64,000 nt of DNA from PKWO01 sp036384915 (GTDB lineage Bacteria > Pseudomonadota > Gammaproteobacteria > Burkholderiales > Burkholderiaceae_D), in NCBI GenBank assembly GCA_036384915.1, contig DASVLJ010000011.1:300743-364742 (forward strand). The letters run 5' to 3'. The translations under genes were made by a program, and so were the position numbers. Positions 1-8,760 of the stretch are shown in pieces. The notes under the pieces are model-generated. The model worked only from the letters and a program-made list of their open reading frames with translations. It was not told where the DNA came from and searched no databases. Every line of letters begins with the position of its first letter. Within the stretch, counting starts at the first letter, position 1.

Positions 1-1184
1 ACCAGATCGACCTGGGGTTGGAAATGCAGCAGGAATTCCTTGTTTTTCAAGGCGCGGCGCAAGGCGTTTTCCAGGTCGTGCCGGCGGCGCGGCCCATGTT
101 CCATGTGCGGTGCGAAGAAACGATAGACGGTGCCCGGTTCGCGCGGCTTCATGTTGGCCGCCAGCATGGCGTGGTTCAACAACATGTTGACCGGGCCGTC
201 CTGCGGGTACTGGGAAATGCCGATGTAAGGTTCGAGATACACTTCACGTCCCTGCACAACGATCACTTCCGCCATGGCGCGATAGACCAGCTTGGCCGCA
301 TCCTCCAGCTGGGTGGCGCTCTGAAAGTCGTCGAACAGGACTACGAATTGCGATTCCGCCACGCGGGCGACGAAGCCGGAATTGAGCGCCGATTCGAGCT
401 TGCTGGCCATCAGGCGTGAAATTTCGGCGCCGTTCTCCTGCCCCAGCGTTTGCAGCGCCCCGTGGAAGCGCGTCAGGCTGATGGCAAGTATGCCCAGCGT
501 GCTTGCCATGCGCGCGATTTCGAACAGGCGTGACTCGAACAGGACGTGGCTCGGCAAACCTGTCTCGCCATCGTAGTAGGCCAGGTATTGCATCTTCGAT
601 TCGGCGATCGAACGCTGCTCTTCGCGCCGCATGACACCGAGTGCAAAGGAGATATCGTCCGCCACCTCGGTGAGCAGACGCAATTCCTTCTCGGTGAAAT
701 AACCGGGGCTGGTAGCCGCAACGGTGAAAGCGCCGATTACCTTGCCCTCCAGGCGCAAGGGAAACGAGGCCGCCGCTTGCAGGTCGTGCGCGGCGATTTC
801 GCGATGGATCGCATGCAAGGGCGAGTCGGCCAGGAGGTAGTTGACGACGCATGGCTCGCCGTCCTGGATGGCGCGCGAGGCCGGGCTTTGCCGCTCGGTT
901 CCTGCGGCGGTAGCCATCAGGTGCATTTTAAGGATCATGCTCGCTTCGCCGGCATGCGCCACCAGCGAGACGCGACCGCTATTGGGTTCGGACAGGCCTA
1001 CCCAGGCCAGGCTGAACCGGCCATGGTCGATGGCGATGCGGCAGATCGAGGCAAACAGGTATTGCGGATCTTCCGCGCGCACGATGGCCCGGTTAATCTG
1101 GGACAACATCGCATAGAGCCGCGTCGTGCGCGCCAGCTCCTCTTGCAACAGGTGCAGGCTCGAATTGGGGTCAGCCAGAGGCAT
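1..1184 (-). CDS. GAF / degenerate GGDEF / EAL signalling protein, 3' part cut off by the left edge
   Basis: 394 codons of the N-terminal part are present; the gene runs off the left end. A GAF-type sensor region covers about residues 20-175 and a GGDEF-fold region about 190-345. An EAL phosphodiesterase domain starts at about residue 380 with EFLLHFQPQVDL, a typical opening of EAL domains. The GGDEF signature is replaced by VAESQFVVLF, so this cyclase domain is probably inactive and regulatory, and any activity should be c-di-GMP hydrolysis. The ATG lies inside the upstream receiver gene (14 nt overlap), which suggests translational coupling. The rest of the EAL domain, and so its catalytic residues, cannot be seen. 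Confidence 0.85.
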   Translation of the reverse strand, partial: MPLADPNSSLHLLQEELARTTRLYAMLSQINRAIVRAEDPQYLFASICRIAIDHGRFSLAWVGLSEPNSGRVSLVAHAGEASMILKMHLMATAAGTERQSPASRAIQDGEPCVVNYLLADSPLHAIHREIAAHDLQAAASFPLRLEGKVIGAFTVAATSPGYFTEKELRLLTEVADDISFALGVMRREEQRSIAESKMQYLAYYDGETGLPSHVLFESRLFEIARMASTLGILAISLTRFHGALQTLGQENGAEISRLMASKLESALNSGFVARVAESQFVVLFDDFQSATQLEDAAKLVYRAMAEVIVVQGREVYLEPYIGISQYPQDGPVNMLLNHAMLAANMKPREPGTVYRFFAPHMEHGPRRRHDLENALRRALKNKEFLLHFQPQVDL

Positions 1185-1560
1185 TGCCGCCTCCCAGCAA
1201 TTGTTGCGTCATTTCCTTGAGTTTCCAACGGTCCACCGGCTTGAGCAGTACGCCGGCCGCACCGGCAGCATCCATACGGGCGCGCGACCCGGAATCGTCG
1301 AGGGCGGTCACCATGACGACGTCGATCTCCTGCAGATCGGGCATGGCCTTCAAGCGGCGCAGCACTTCGAAGCCGTCCATACCAGGCATCATCAGGTCGA
1401 GCAGGATGAGATCGGGCTTGTCGGCCATCGCCGCCGACAAGGCGGCTTGTCCGGAACCGACGGAAGCGACCTGATAGCCATCGGAAGTCAGGAGCGTTTC
1501 CAGGAGCTTGCGATTGCGCGCATCGTCGTCCGCAACCAGAATCTTCTTATGGCTCTCCAA
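1171..1560 (-). CDS. Single-domain response regulator (CheY-like receiver)
   Basis: 129 residues, one receiver domain with no output domain. The acidic pocket is DDD at residues 11-13, the phosphoacceptor Asp is D55 in LLDLMMPGMDG, the conserved Thr is T85 and the conserved Lys is K107. It should pass a phosphate from the hybrid kinase at 1965-4532 by protein-protein contact. It lies 36 bp downstream of a second stand-alone receiver and overlaps the GAF/EAL gene by 14 nt, so kinase, two receivers and a c-di-GMP enzyme look like one transcription unit. The partner order is inference. Confidence 0.9.
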   Translation of the reverse strand: MESHKKILVADDDARNRKLLETLLTSDGYQVASVGSGQAALSAAMADKPDLILLDLMMPGMDGFEVLRRLKAMPDLQEIDVVMVTALDDSGSRARMDAAGAAGVLLKPVDRWKLKEMTQQLLGGGNASG

Positions 1561-1596
1561 TTTCCATCCCCCAGGTTTTTCCCGACCGGACAGCGG

Positions 1597-1968
1597 CTAC
1601 AGCGATATGACCCGCCTCACCTCTTCCAGAAAACTTTGATAGCGGATGGGTTTGGCGATGTAGCCGTCGCATCCGCTCTCGAGCATCTTGTCTTCGTCGC
1701 CCTTCATGGCAAAGGCCGTGAGAGCCACGATTTTCAGATGCCTGGTTGCCGCTTCCTGCCGCAATAGCTTGACAGCGGCCAAGCCGTCCATGTCAGGCAA
1801 TTGTATATCCATCAAAATGATGTCAGGCAAGTACAATTGTGCCAGTCTTACTCCATCTGCGCCATTTTCCGCCTGCAGCACACGATAGCCGTCTTTTTCC
1901 AGCAACATCGTGACGAGCTTGATGTTCGCGGGCGTGTCCTCCACTACCAGCACCGTCTTGCCGTTCAT
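1597..1968 (-). CDS. Single-domain response regulator (DivK-like receiver)
   Basis: 123 residues from the start MNGKTVLVVEDT. The ATG overlaps the stop of the hybrid kinase (ATGA), which fixes the start; the frame stays open upstream but that part is not receiver-like. The acidic residues are E10/D11, the phosphoacceptor is D54 in ILMDIQLPDMDG, LTAF carries the conserved Thr and AKP the conserved Lys. It has no DNA-binding or enzymatic output. The short form and the motif LMDIQLPDMDGL resemble DivK-type receivers that act in phosphorelays. Coupled translation with the kinase suggests this is its direct partner. Confidence 0.9.
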   Translation of the reverse strand: MNGKTVLVVEDTPANIKLVTMLLEKDGYRVLQAENGADGVRLAQLYLPDIILMDIQLPDMDGLAAVKLLRQEAATRHLKIVALTAFAMKGDEDKMLESGCDGYIAKPIRYQSFLEEVRRVISL

Positions 1969-4532
1969 GTGGCAAAACCTTCCCGGCGCGGATCGGCCGG
2001 CACACCCTTGGCATCCTCTTCGGAATTCTCGGACTTCCCGCCCTGCCGTACTCCGGCCGCACCCAGGCGCTCCTGCAACAGGCGCCGGTCGTCGCCGGTG
2101 AGGCTTTTTCCCGTCATGACCACGATAGGGATCAACGCCGTCTCGCTGCGCGCCGCCAATTCGCCTATCACGTCGAAGCCGTTCATATCCGGCATCAGCA
2201 GGTCCAGCACTACCAGGTCCGGTATTTCGCGCCGGCATACTTCCACGCCTTCCCTGCCGCTATAGGCACGCAGCACGCGAAAACTTCCACCCGCCAAGCA
2301 TGCCGCCACCAATTCGACCGCCTTGGGATCGTCGTCGATCGCCAGCACGGTTGCGCTGGCACGCTTGCGCGTCAAACCGAGGCTGGCCAGGACCGCCATC
2401 AATCCCTCGCGCGTGATCGGCTTTTGCAGCACGTTGGCAATGCCCAGCGAAAATCCGCGCGCCTGCTCATCGACCACCGACACGATCACCACCGGCACTT
2501 TGGTCAGCGAGGAATCCGAGCGCTTGATCCGGGCCAGCAATTCCCAGCCGTCCATATCCGGCAGGAGGACGTCGAGCACAATCAGATCGGGGCGTTCCTG
2601 CTGCAACAGCGCCAAGGCATCGCGGGCCGCGACGACCTGGCGCACCCGATAGCCGGCTTCAGTCAATTGCTGCGCAATCAGCCTGGCAGCCGTTTCGCTT
2701 TGTTCGATCACCAGCGCCTGACGCGTGCCCGCCTCGGCCTGATCCATCGTCGTCAATGCCGCCTTGAGCGTGTTCGACTGCAAGGCGCCGACTTCGGTTC
2801 CTTCCTCGGCCGCCTCGCGCCTGGGAAGCCAGACGAGGAACTTGCTGCCTTTGCCCGGGGTGCTGGCCATCGCCACCGTGCCGCGATGCAGCACCGCCAA
2901 GCGTGCCAGCAGCACCAAACCCAGCCCCGTTCCTTCGGCCGAGCGGGCCACGGATACGTCGAGCTGGGAGAATGCCTGGAACAGGCGCGGCGCATCCGCC
3001 GCCGATATGCCGGTTCCGGTGTCGGATACGGCGATCTCGATAAAGCCGGTGAATGCCGAAGGCGCCAAGGGCATCTTGATCGTGGTTTCGGCGCTCTCAT
3101 GCCAAGCCTCGACCGCATCGCGCCCCACTTCGCGTGCGCTCAACTCGATGGTGCCGCCGTCAGGCGTGAATTTCACCGCGTTGGACAAGAGATTGAACAC
3201 GATCTGCTTGGTCTTGCGTGCGTCAACCTGTGTCTTGCCGATGGGACGCTCGATAGCCAGCTTGACGTCCAGATGCTTTTGCGCGGCCTTTTCCTTGATG
3301 ATGGAGAGGCTGTTGCGCAGCAAGGTGTCGATTTCGACGGGCTCTAGATCAAGGCTCATCTTGCCGGCTTCGATTTTCGACAAATCCAGGATATCGTTAA
3401 TCAAAGACAACAAATGCTGGCCGCTTTCGAAAATTTCGCTGACATACTCATGCTGCGGCGGCGACATGGGACCGACCACCCCATCCTTGAGCACGTCGGA
3501 AAAACCGATGATGGCGTTCAAGGGTGTGCGCAATTCATGCGACATATTGGCCAGGAACTCCGATTTCAAGGCACTTCCGGCTTGCAATTGACGGTTACTT
3601 TCCCCCAGCAACCTGTTGGCATTTTCCAGGCGCTCGCCCAAGACTTGCAGCTCGCGCGATTCGCGCCTGGCCTTATCGTGCGCATCGGCCAATTGCGCAT
3701 ACAGACGCACGTTTTCCAGAAGCAGCATGGTAAGCACGAAACCGGCGGCAACAGCACCGTAAATGCGACCGGCATAGAAACCGAGGTCATAGCGTCCGGC
3801 ATTGAACAGCGCCGACAATCCGATATCGAACAGCCAGGCCCACAGCACCACCATCAGCCACAAGTCGAGTACCACCAGAGGCTTGCTGCGCCACAGCAGC
3901 AGCAAGGCGCCGGCACACAAGAGCCAGACGACGGACAAGGCGGCGGCCAAGGCGCCGTTCGAGACGTTATCGACGATCAGGACCGGCAGTTCCGCGCCCG
4001 ACGTCGCCAGGCGCACCAGCAGCAGCGCCGCCAGCAAGGCGAAGCCGGCACCGACGATGCCGGCGGTGATGCCGCCGCCAGGAGGAGCGATGCGGCCCTT
4101 GGTCAAGGCATAGGCCATGACGAACAAGGGAAAGCCGCCATGCCAGAACACGTAGATCCACGCGGTCGTTTGCGTGCCGCCGCCGATCAGCCCCTGGCTC
4201 GCAAAGCCATTCGGGAAACTCAACGCATGCCCCACTTCCATGAAGGCGGCAAACAGGTAGGCGCTGGCCAGGCACAGCAACGCGCGCGAACGCAAGATCC
4301 GGTATTGGCCGAACAGCAGCACGGCAGTGATCAAATCGGTCACCACGAGCAGCGTTTCGTAGACCGGGATAAAAGTGGGATTGTGCGGCAGAGGCAGCTT
4401 GGCGAACGGCAGCAGGATGCAAAACAGCACGGCCGACACACCCACGAGCCAACGCGCCGCCAAGCGCTCATTCGGCCCCGCCGGCAGCGTCGAGAAAAAG
4501 TGCGCGTTGTTCTCCGGATTTTCGTTCTTCAT
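1965..4532 (-). CDS. MASE4-type membrane hybrid histidine kinase with two C-terminal receivers
   Basis: 855 residues from MKNENPENN; an in-frame ATG 60 nt upstream (4592) is possible but gives an unlikely leader. Residues 10-280 hold about eight hydrophobic segments whose sequence (GGTQTTAWIYVFWHGGFPLF) fits the MASE4 membrane sensor domain. A short coiled coil leads to HisKA with the phosphoacceptor H332 in NMSHELRTPLNAI. The ATPase domain follows, with an N box (NAVKF), DTGTGI and GTGLGL. Two receivers end the protein, with Asp in LIVLDVLLPDMDG and LVVLDLLMPDMNG; the last helix of the second looks degenerate. It is the first gene of the minus-strand signalling operon. The stimulus is unknown. 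Confidence 0.9.
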   Translation of the reverse strand: MKNENPENNAHFFSTLPAGPNERLAARWLVGVSAVLFCILLPFAKLPLPHNPTFIPVYETLLVVTDLITAVLLFGQYRILRSRALLCLASAYLFAAFMEVGHALSFPNGFASQGLIGGGTQTTAWIYVFWHGGFPLFVMAYALTKGRIAPPGGGITAGIVGAGFALLAALLLVRLATSGAELPVLIVDNVSNGALAAALSVVWLLCAGALLLLWRSKPLVVLDLWLMVVLWAWLFDIGLSALFNAGRYDLGFYAGRIYGAVAAGFVLTMLLLENVRLYAQLADAHDKARRESRELQVLGERLENANRLLGESNRQLQAGSALKSEFLANMSHELRTPLNAIIGFSDVLKDGVVGPMSPPQHEYVSEIFESGQHLLSLINDILDLSKIEAGKMSLDLEPVEIDTLLRNSLSIIKEKAAQKHLDVKLAIERPIGKTQVDARKTKQIVFNLLSNAVKFTPDGGTIELSAREVGRDAVEAWHESAETTIKMPLAPSAFTGFIEIAVSDTGTGISAADAPRLFQAFSQLDVSVARSAEGTGLGLVLLARLAVLHRGTVAMASTPGKGSKFLVWLPRREAAEEGTEVGALQSNTLKAALTTMDQAEAGTRQALVIEQSETAARLIAQQLTEAGYRVRQVVAARDALALLQQERPDLIVLDVLLPDMDGWELLARIKRSDSSLTKVPVVIVSVVDEQARGFSLGIANVLQKPITREGLMAVLASLGLTRKRASATVLAIDDDPKAVELVAACLAGGSFRVLRAYSGREGVEVCRREIPDLVVLDLLMPDMNGFDVIGELAARSETALIPIVVMTGKSLTGDDRRLLQERLGAAGVRQGGKSENSEEDAKGVPADPRREGFAT

Positions 4533-4719
4533 TGTGCGTATATCGCCGCGAGGTGCACTAACTCGACCAGAGCGGAAGTCGACACCAGCCAAATTCGACG
4601 GTAATCCCGCTCCAAGACAACCAATTACCTGAGCAAACTGTTGCGCCGACTACTGCGCTACCATGGAAGGTACAACATCCGCAACGACATCCGCAACCAT
4701 ACTTCAACCTGAGGTAGAT

Positions 4720-5151
4720 ATGAACGCCATACCCGACTGGATACTCTTCTCGCTCGGTTCCGCCTTCTTCGCGGGCCTGACCGCCATCTTCGGCAAGCTC
4801 GGCGTCGGCGGCATGAATTCGAATCTGGCGAGCTTCATCCGCACAATAGTGATTCTACTCGTAACCGCCGGCATCGTCTCCTGGCGCGGCGAGTGGCAAA
4901 AACCTGGAGCCGTCGCGCCCTCCTCCTGGCTCTACCTCGTACTCTCCGGCCTCGCCACCGGCCTGTCATGGTTATGCTACTTCCGCGCCCTGCAAAGCGG
5001 GCCGATCAGCCGCGTGGCCCCGCTCGACAAGCTTTCAGTGGCTTTCGCGATCATCCTCGGCTTGATTGTCATCGGCGAAAAGCTGAGCTGGCCGATGGCT
5101 ATCGGCGCTTCACTGATCGTGGCAGGGTCCATCGTGATCGTCGTCTTCTAG
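4720..5151 (+). CDS. Half-size EamA-family membrane transporter
   Basis: 143 residues, starting at MNAIPDWILFSLGSAFFAG behind a GAGGT Shine-Dalgarno element at 4711; an upstream in-frame start adds a low-complexity leader and is less likely. Five hydrophobic segments match a single EamA repeat of the drug/metabolite transporter superfamily, ending in the typical pattern LGLIVIGEKLSWPMAIGASLIVAGSI. Most EamA transporters have two repeats (ten helices), so this one should work as a dimer, like other single-repeat members. The substrate cannot be told. It is divergent from the kinase operon, and a hairpin at 5188-5215 separates it from bacterioferritin. Confidence 0.85.
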   Translation: MNAIPDWILFSLGSAFFAGLTAIFGKLGVGGMNSNLASFIRTIVILLVTAGIVSWRGEWQKPGAVAPSSWLYLVLSGLATGLSWLCYFRALQSGPISRVAPLDKLSVAFAIILGLIVIGEKLSWPMAIGASLIVAGSIVIVVF

Positions 5152-5187
5152 CCAGGATAGAGCAAATCAGGGCGAAAGTTCAGGCCG

Positions 5188-5215
5188 GAAGCCGGTAATT
5201 TTCCCGTCCGGCTTC
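5188..5215 (+). terminator. Hairpin after the EamA gene
   Basis: Arms GAAGCCGG and CCGGCTTC form a perfect 8-bp stem with a 12-nt loop about 36 bp after the stop codon. Only a weak T stretch follows, so termination efficiency is uncertain. Confidence 0.4.
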
Positions 5216-5295
5216 ATTTGGCCCGCAGTCCGGCAAGCTCCTGTTATTGCGCTATGATGGTCAAACCGATCACATCTTCATCCCCCGAGGCCCCC

Positions 5296-5760
5296 ATGAA
5301 AAGCGACAGCGCCGTCATCAAGATGCTCAATAGCCAACTGACCAATGAACTCAGCGCCATCAACCAGTATTTTCTGCACGCGCGCATGTACCGCCACTGG
5401 GGCCTGGAGAAAATCGGCAAAAAGGAATATGAGGAATCGATCGGCGAAATGAAGCACGCCGACAACCTGATCAACCGCATCCTCATGCTCGGCGGCTTGC
5501 CGAACTTACAAGCCCTGCACAAGCTGATGATAGGCGAGACGGCACCCGAAATGCTCGAATGCGACTTGAAGCTGGAGCGAACCGCGCAAAAAACCGTCAA
5601 GGAAGGCATCAAGGCCTGCGAAGAGCATGGCGATTACGTCAGCCGCGCCATTTTTCAGGAGATCCTGGAGGACACCGAAGAGCATATCGACTGGCTTGAA
5701 ACGCAAATCGAATTGATCGGCCGGATCGGACTGGAAAACTATCTGCAGGCGCAGATATGA
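5296..5760 (+). CDS. bfr: Bacterioferritin
   Basis: 154 residues, the usual length for bacterioferritin. It forms a 24-subunit cytoplasmic shell that oxidises and stores iron, with haem between subunit pairs. The start MKSDSAVIKML follows a CCGAGG element; the open frame upstream is not conserved in kind. Visible sites are the haem ligand M52 and the ferroxidase residues E18, E51, H54, E94 and H130. Position 127, Glu in the E. coli protein, is Thr here in the stretch LEDTEEH. The ferredoxin that releases its iron (bfd) lies about 2.7 kb away rather than next door. Family assignment is certain; the effect of T127 is open. Confidence 0.96.
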   Translation: MKSDSAVIKMLNSQLTNELSAINQYFLHARMYRHWGLEKIGKKEYEESIGEMKHADNLINRILMLGGLPNLQALHKLMIGETAPEMLECDLKLERTAQKTVKEGIKACEEHGDYVSRAIFQEILEDTEEHIDWLETQIELIGRIGLENYLQAQI

Positions 5761-5833
5761 CAAGCCCAGTATAAGGTACCGCTTTTTCGCCCCGCCTTTA
5801 GCTCATTTCTTGCAGCATTTCGCTGCAGGAACT

Positions 5834-6301
5834 ATGATGAACGTAGGCATTACCTTTGTGAAACTTGCAATGTCAAGCATTTCATCCGTTTCCGCCACCT
5901 CCGGCGCGGGCGCCAACAGCGCCGCGCAGCAGGCTGTCGTGCAGCAGGCCAAGCGCGCGGCCGAACAGGCCGAGAGCACGGCGCAGACACTGGAGACACA
6001 GGCGGCCAATGCGCAAACGCGCGCGACCGAAGCGGAAAGCTATGCGCGTACGCTCAATATCCAGGCCGGGCAGGCGCAACTGGGTGCGGGCTATTCCGAA
6101 CAGCGCCTCTCCGCATTGCAATTGTCCGGGCAGATCAACAGTGAAATCGCAGGCGGGCCGAGCTATACTCCCAGTACGCCCGTGCAGCAGGCGATAGCCT
6201 ATTCGCTGGCGCCTCGGCCTGCCCCAGTACCCGTGAGCACGGCGCCGGTGCTCAATACCCAGGGCCAGATAACCGGCAAGATCATCAACACCAGCGCGTA
6301 G
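5834..6301 (+). CDS. Small Ala/Gln-rich coiled-coil protein of unknown function
   Basis: About 155 residues; I do not recognise a family. An AGGA element at 5827 favours ATG 5834 or 5837; ATG 5870, giving MSSISSVSATSG, is an alternative that would align with the N-terminus of the next gene. Residues about 40-85 are an Ala/Gln/Glu-rich heptad-like helix (AAEQAESTAQTLETQAANAQ). A Pro-rich stretch follows, then the tail NTQGQITGKIINTSA. This tail closely matches the C-terminus of the following 74-residue protein, so the two are probably related in export, modification or partner. There is no clear signal peptide. Confidence 0.65.
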   Translation: MMNVGITFVKLAMSSISSVSATSGAGANSAAQQAVVQQAKRAAEQAESTAQTLETQAANAQTRATEAESYARTLNIQAGQAQLGAGYSEQRLSALQLSGQINSEIAGGPSYTPSTPVQQAIAYSLAPRPAPVPVSTAPVLNTQGQITGKIINTSA

Positions 6302-6355
6302 CAAGCTACTACTGTTGGCCTTGCTATTTGATGCGCCGTTTTCCAGGAGACCGAC

Positions 6356-6580
6356 ATGTCTGTTTCTTCAGTTCCCAGCTCGACCGGTACGGTCAGCCAA
6401 GCCCCGCAAGCACCCAAGGCGACTCACAAGCAGAATGCCGGACCTGCGCAGTCATTGACCCAGAATGGCGGCACACAGCAGACCCAGCAAGCGACACAGA
6501 CTCAGACCGTGCAAGCCCCCAAGCCGGTAGTCAATGGCCAGGGCCAAAAGACCGGCCAGATTCTCAATACCACGGCTTGA
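6356..6580 (+). CDS. Small Gln/Thr-rich protein sharing its C-terminal tail with the preceding gene
   Basis: 74 residues behind a strong AGGAGA element ending about 7 nt before the ATG. The composition is Gln, Thr, Ser and Pro rich and looks disordered, with no membrane segment or cysteine. The N-terminus MSVSSVPSSTG and the tail NGQGQKTGQILNTTA resemble MSSISSVSATSG and NTQGQITGKIINTSA of the preceding protein. It lies 54 bp downstream of that gene and directly upstream of a TPR/glycosyltransferase-like gene. The function is unknown; being a substrate or surface partner of that enzyme is only a guess. Confidence 0.65.
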   Translation: MSVSSVPSSTGTVSQAPQAPKATHKQNAGPAQSLTQNGGTQQTQQATQTQTVQAPKPVVNGQGQKTGQILNTTA

Positions 6581-6674
6581 CGTACTCCTTCCGGGAGCGG
6601 TTGCCATTGCTTCCGCTCCCGCCATCGCACCGCGCTGCCGTCCGCATGCGCGGGCATCCTTTTTGAAAGCACAC

Positions 6675-8492
6675 GTGACGATCATCGCCAGCACGGAACG
6701 CACGCGCGACTTGAGCGCAGCCATACGCCACCACATGGAGGGGCACTACGACGAAGCCGAAAAGCTGTACACTCAACTGCGCGAAGCCAATCCGCACGAC
6801 GAGGAAGTGCTCTATCTGACCGGCGTCCTGTGCTGCGATCTCGGCATCTTTGCGCCCGCCCGCCGCTTCCTTGAGCAAGCCTTGAACGAGAGCCCGGTTT
6901 TTCCCGAAGCCGGCGCGCAACTGGTCAAGGCTTGCGCCGGCGACGCACAGCAGGCGATCGGGCAAAACGACTTCACCGCCGCGGAAGCGGCGTGCCGGCG
7001 CGCCTTGCAGCTCGATGCGACTGCCGCCATTGTCTGGCGCACGCTGGGCCAGATGGCGCTTATGAAGGCGGCCTGGGAACAGGCCGAAGCCTGCCTGCAA
7101 AGAGCGCTGCAAGGCGCCCCCGACGATCTCGATGCGTTGAACTGGCATGGCCTGGCTTGCGTGCAGCTGCAAAAGTTTGCGCAAGGGCGCGCTTCATTGG
7201 AGCGCTTGCTGGCGCTCCGGCCGGAGCTGCCCCAGGCGCAGAGCAATCTTGGCCTGTGCTTGCTGGGACTCGGCGAATTGCAGCCGGCCGAAGCCTGCTT
7301 CCAGCGCGTATTGCAATTGGCGCCGGGCGACATCGGTGCACGCATCAATCTGGCCAATACGCTGCGCATACGCGGCAAGGCGGAAGAAGCGCGCAGCGTA
7401 CTCGAATCGGTAATTCGCGATGCGCCGCAATCGGCCGAAGCGCTCAACAATCTCGGCACCGTACTACAAGACCTGGGCCAGGCGCAGGCGGCAAGCGAAC
7501 GGCTGGAAGCAGCGCTGAAACTCGCACCGGACTCGGCCCAGGTACGCTGGAACCTGTCGCTGTCGCAACTGCTTTTGGGCATGGAGGCCGCCGGCTGGGC
7601 CAATTTCGAGGCGCGCTGGGAAGGCTGCGCCAATCTTGCCGGCGCCTACAGCAAGCCGAGAGCGCGTGCATGGCAGGGCGAAAGCGTGCAAGGAAAAGTC
7701 ATGCTGCTATGGGCCGAACAGGGTTTCGGCGATACGCTGCAATTCATCCGCTTTGCTCAAGCGCTGGCGGAGCGCGGCGCCACCGTGGTGGCCGAAGTGC
7801 AGCCCGAACTGCAGACATTGATTGCCGGCGTTCCGGGGATAAGCCAGGCAATCGCGCGCGGCCAGGACTTGCCGGACTACGATTTCCACTGTCCGTTGAT
7901 GAGCTTGCCGCTCCACCTCGGGCCGGGAAGCTATGGCACTGTCCCCTATCTGCATACCGACCGCGACCGGGCCGCACTGTGGAAGACGAAGCTCGAAGGC
8001 TATCGCAGGCCGCGCATCGGCCTGGTATGGGCCGGCAAATCGCGCCTGCAAAATGCCGAGCTCGATGCCATCGACCGACGCCGCAGCATCAGCCTGACGC
8101 AACTGGCACCCTTGACCACCGTCCCGGATTGCAGCTTCTTCAGCCTGCAAAAAGGCGGCGCCGCTATCGAGTTGCGCAATATAGCCCTGCCGATCCATGA
8201 CTTTTCGGCGCAATGGCAAGACTTCGCCGATACGGCGGCCTTCATCGACAATCTCGATCTCGTGATCAGCGTCGACACGGCCGTCGCGCACCTGGCCGGC
8301 GCACTGGGCAAGCCGGTATGGCTGCTCAACCGTTTCGACACCTGCTGGCGCTGGGGCAAGGACAGGATGGATACGCCGTGGTACCCGAGTGTGCGACAGT
8401 TCCGGCAAGCTGCGCCCGGCAATTGGGAAACACCGCTAAAGGAAGTGATGGCTGCCCTGAAAGACTACGCGATTGCGCCGGCCAAAGGCTGA
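6675..8492 (+). CDS. TPR protein with C-terminal glycosyltransferase-like domain
   Basis: About 605 residues from GTG 6675; the start is uncertain because the frame is open upstream across the preceding gene, and TTG 6663 is also possible. The N-terminal 350 residues are a run of tetratricopeptide repeats with the usual W/L-G-Y/A-P spacing (for example LNNLGTVLQDLGQAQAA). The C-terminal 250 residues contain GLVWAGK, LISVDTAVAHLAGALGKPVW and a closing TPWYP segment, as in GT9-like (heptosyltransferase-fold) domains fused to TPRs. Such proteins often glycosylate cell-surface or flagellar proteins; the acceptor here is unknown. The last 28 bp overlap the convergent bfd gene. Confidence 0.8.
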   Translation: MTIIASTERTRDLSAAIRHHMEGHYDEAEKLYTQLREANPHDEEVLYLTGVLCCDLGIFAPARRFLEQALNESPVFPEAGAQLVKACAGDAQQAIGQNDFTAAEAACRRALQLDATAAIVWRTLGQMALMKAAWEQAEACLQRALQGAPDDLDALNWHGLACVQLQKFAQGRASLERLLALRPELPQAQSNLGLCLLGLGELQPAEACFQRVLQLAPGDIGARINLANTLRIRGKAEEARSVLESVIRDAPQSAEALNNLGTVLQDLGQAQAASERLEAALKLAPDSAQVRWNLSLSQLLLGMEAAGWANFEARWEGCANLAGAYSKPRARAWQGESVQGKVMLLWAEQGFGDTLQFIRFAQALAERGATVVAEVQPELQTLIAGVPGISQAIARGQDLPDYDFHCPLMSLPLHLGPGSYGTVPYLHTDRDRAALWKTKLEGYRRPRIGLVWAGKSRLQNAELDAIDRRRSISLTQLAPLTTVPDCSFFSLQKGGAAIELRNIALPIHDFSAQWQDFADTAAFIDNLDLVISVDTAVAHLAGALGKPVWLLNRFDTCWRWGKDRMDTPWYPSVRQFRQAAPGNWETPLKEVMAALKDYAIAPAKG

Positions 8493-8692
8493 ATCAGGCG
8501 GCGCATCGTAACGGGCTCGACCTTGCCTTCTGCCAGGCACTCCTGCAGCAACTCGTGAGCGCAATCCGCACAATTGCCGCAGCACGTGGCCACGCCGAGA
8601 TCGGCACGCAGCGCGTCCATGCTGGTCGCGCCCAACTCGACAGCTTGCGCGATTTCTCGGTCGGAAATGTTATTGCAGACACAGACGATCAT
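8465..8692 (-). CDS. bfd: Bacterioferritin-associated ferredoxin
   Basis: 75 residues beginning MIVCVCNNISDREI, with an AGGTG Shine-Dalgarno element just upstream of the ATG. The [2Fe-2S] ligands fit C4, C6, C38 and C41 (CVC and CCGNC); C37 and C44 are extra cysteines. In E. coli and Pseudomonas, Bfd docks on bacterioferritin and reduces its haem to release stored iron. The start chosen here excludes a long upstream open frame with no ferredoxin character. A Fur-box-like site lies about 70 bp upstream, consistent with induction under iron starvation. Confidence 0.93.
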   Translation of the reverse strand: MIVCVCNNISDREIAQAVELGATSMDALRADLGVATCCGNCADCAHELLQECLAEGKVEPVTMRRLIQPLAGAIA

Positions 8693-8760
8693 GGGATGCA
8701 CCTGAAATTCGGTTAAAGCGCTTGCGTTTATCGTGATCATGCTCAACAGACAATTTAAAT

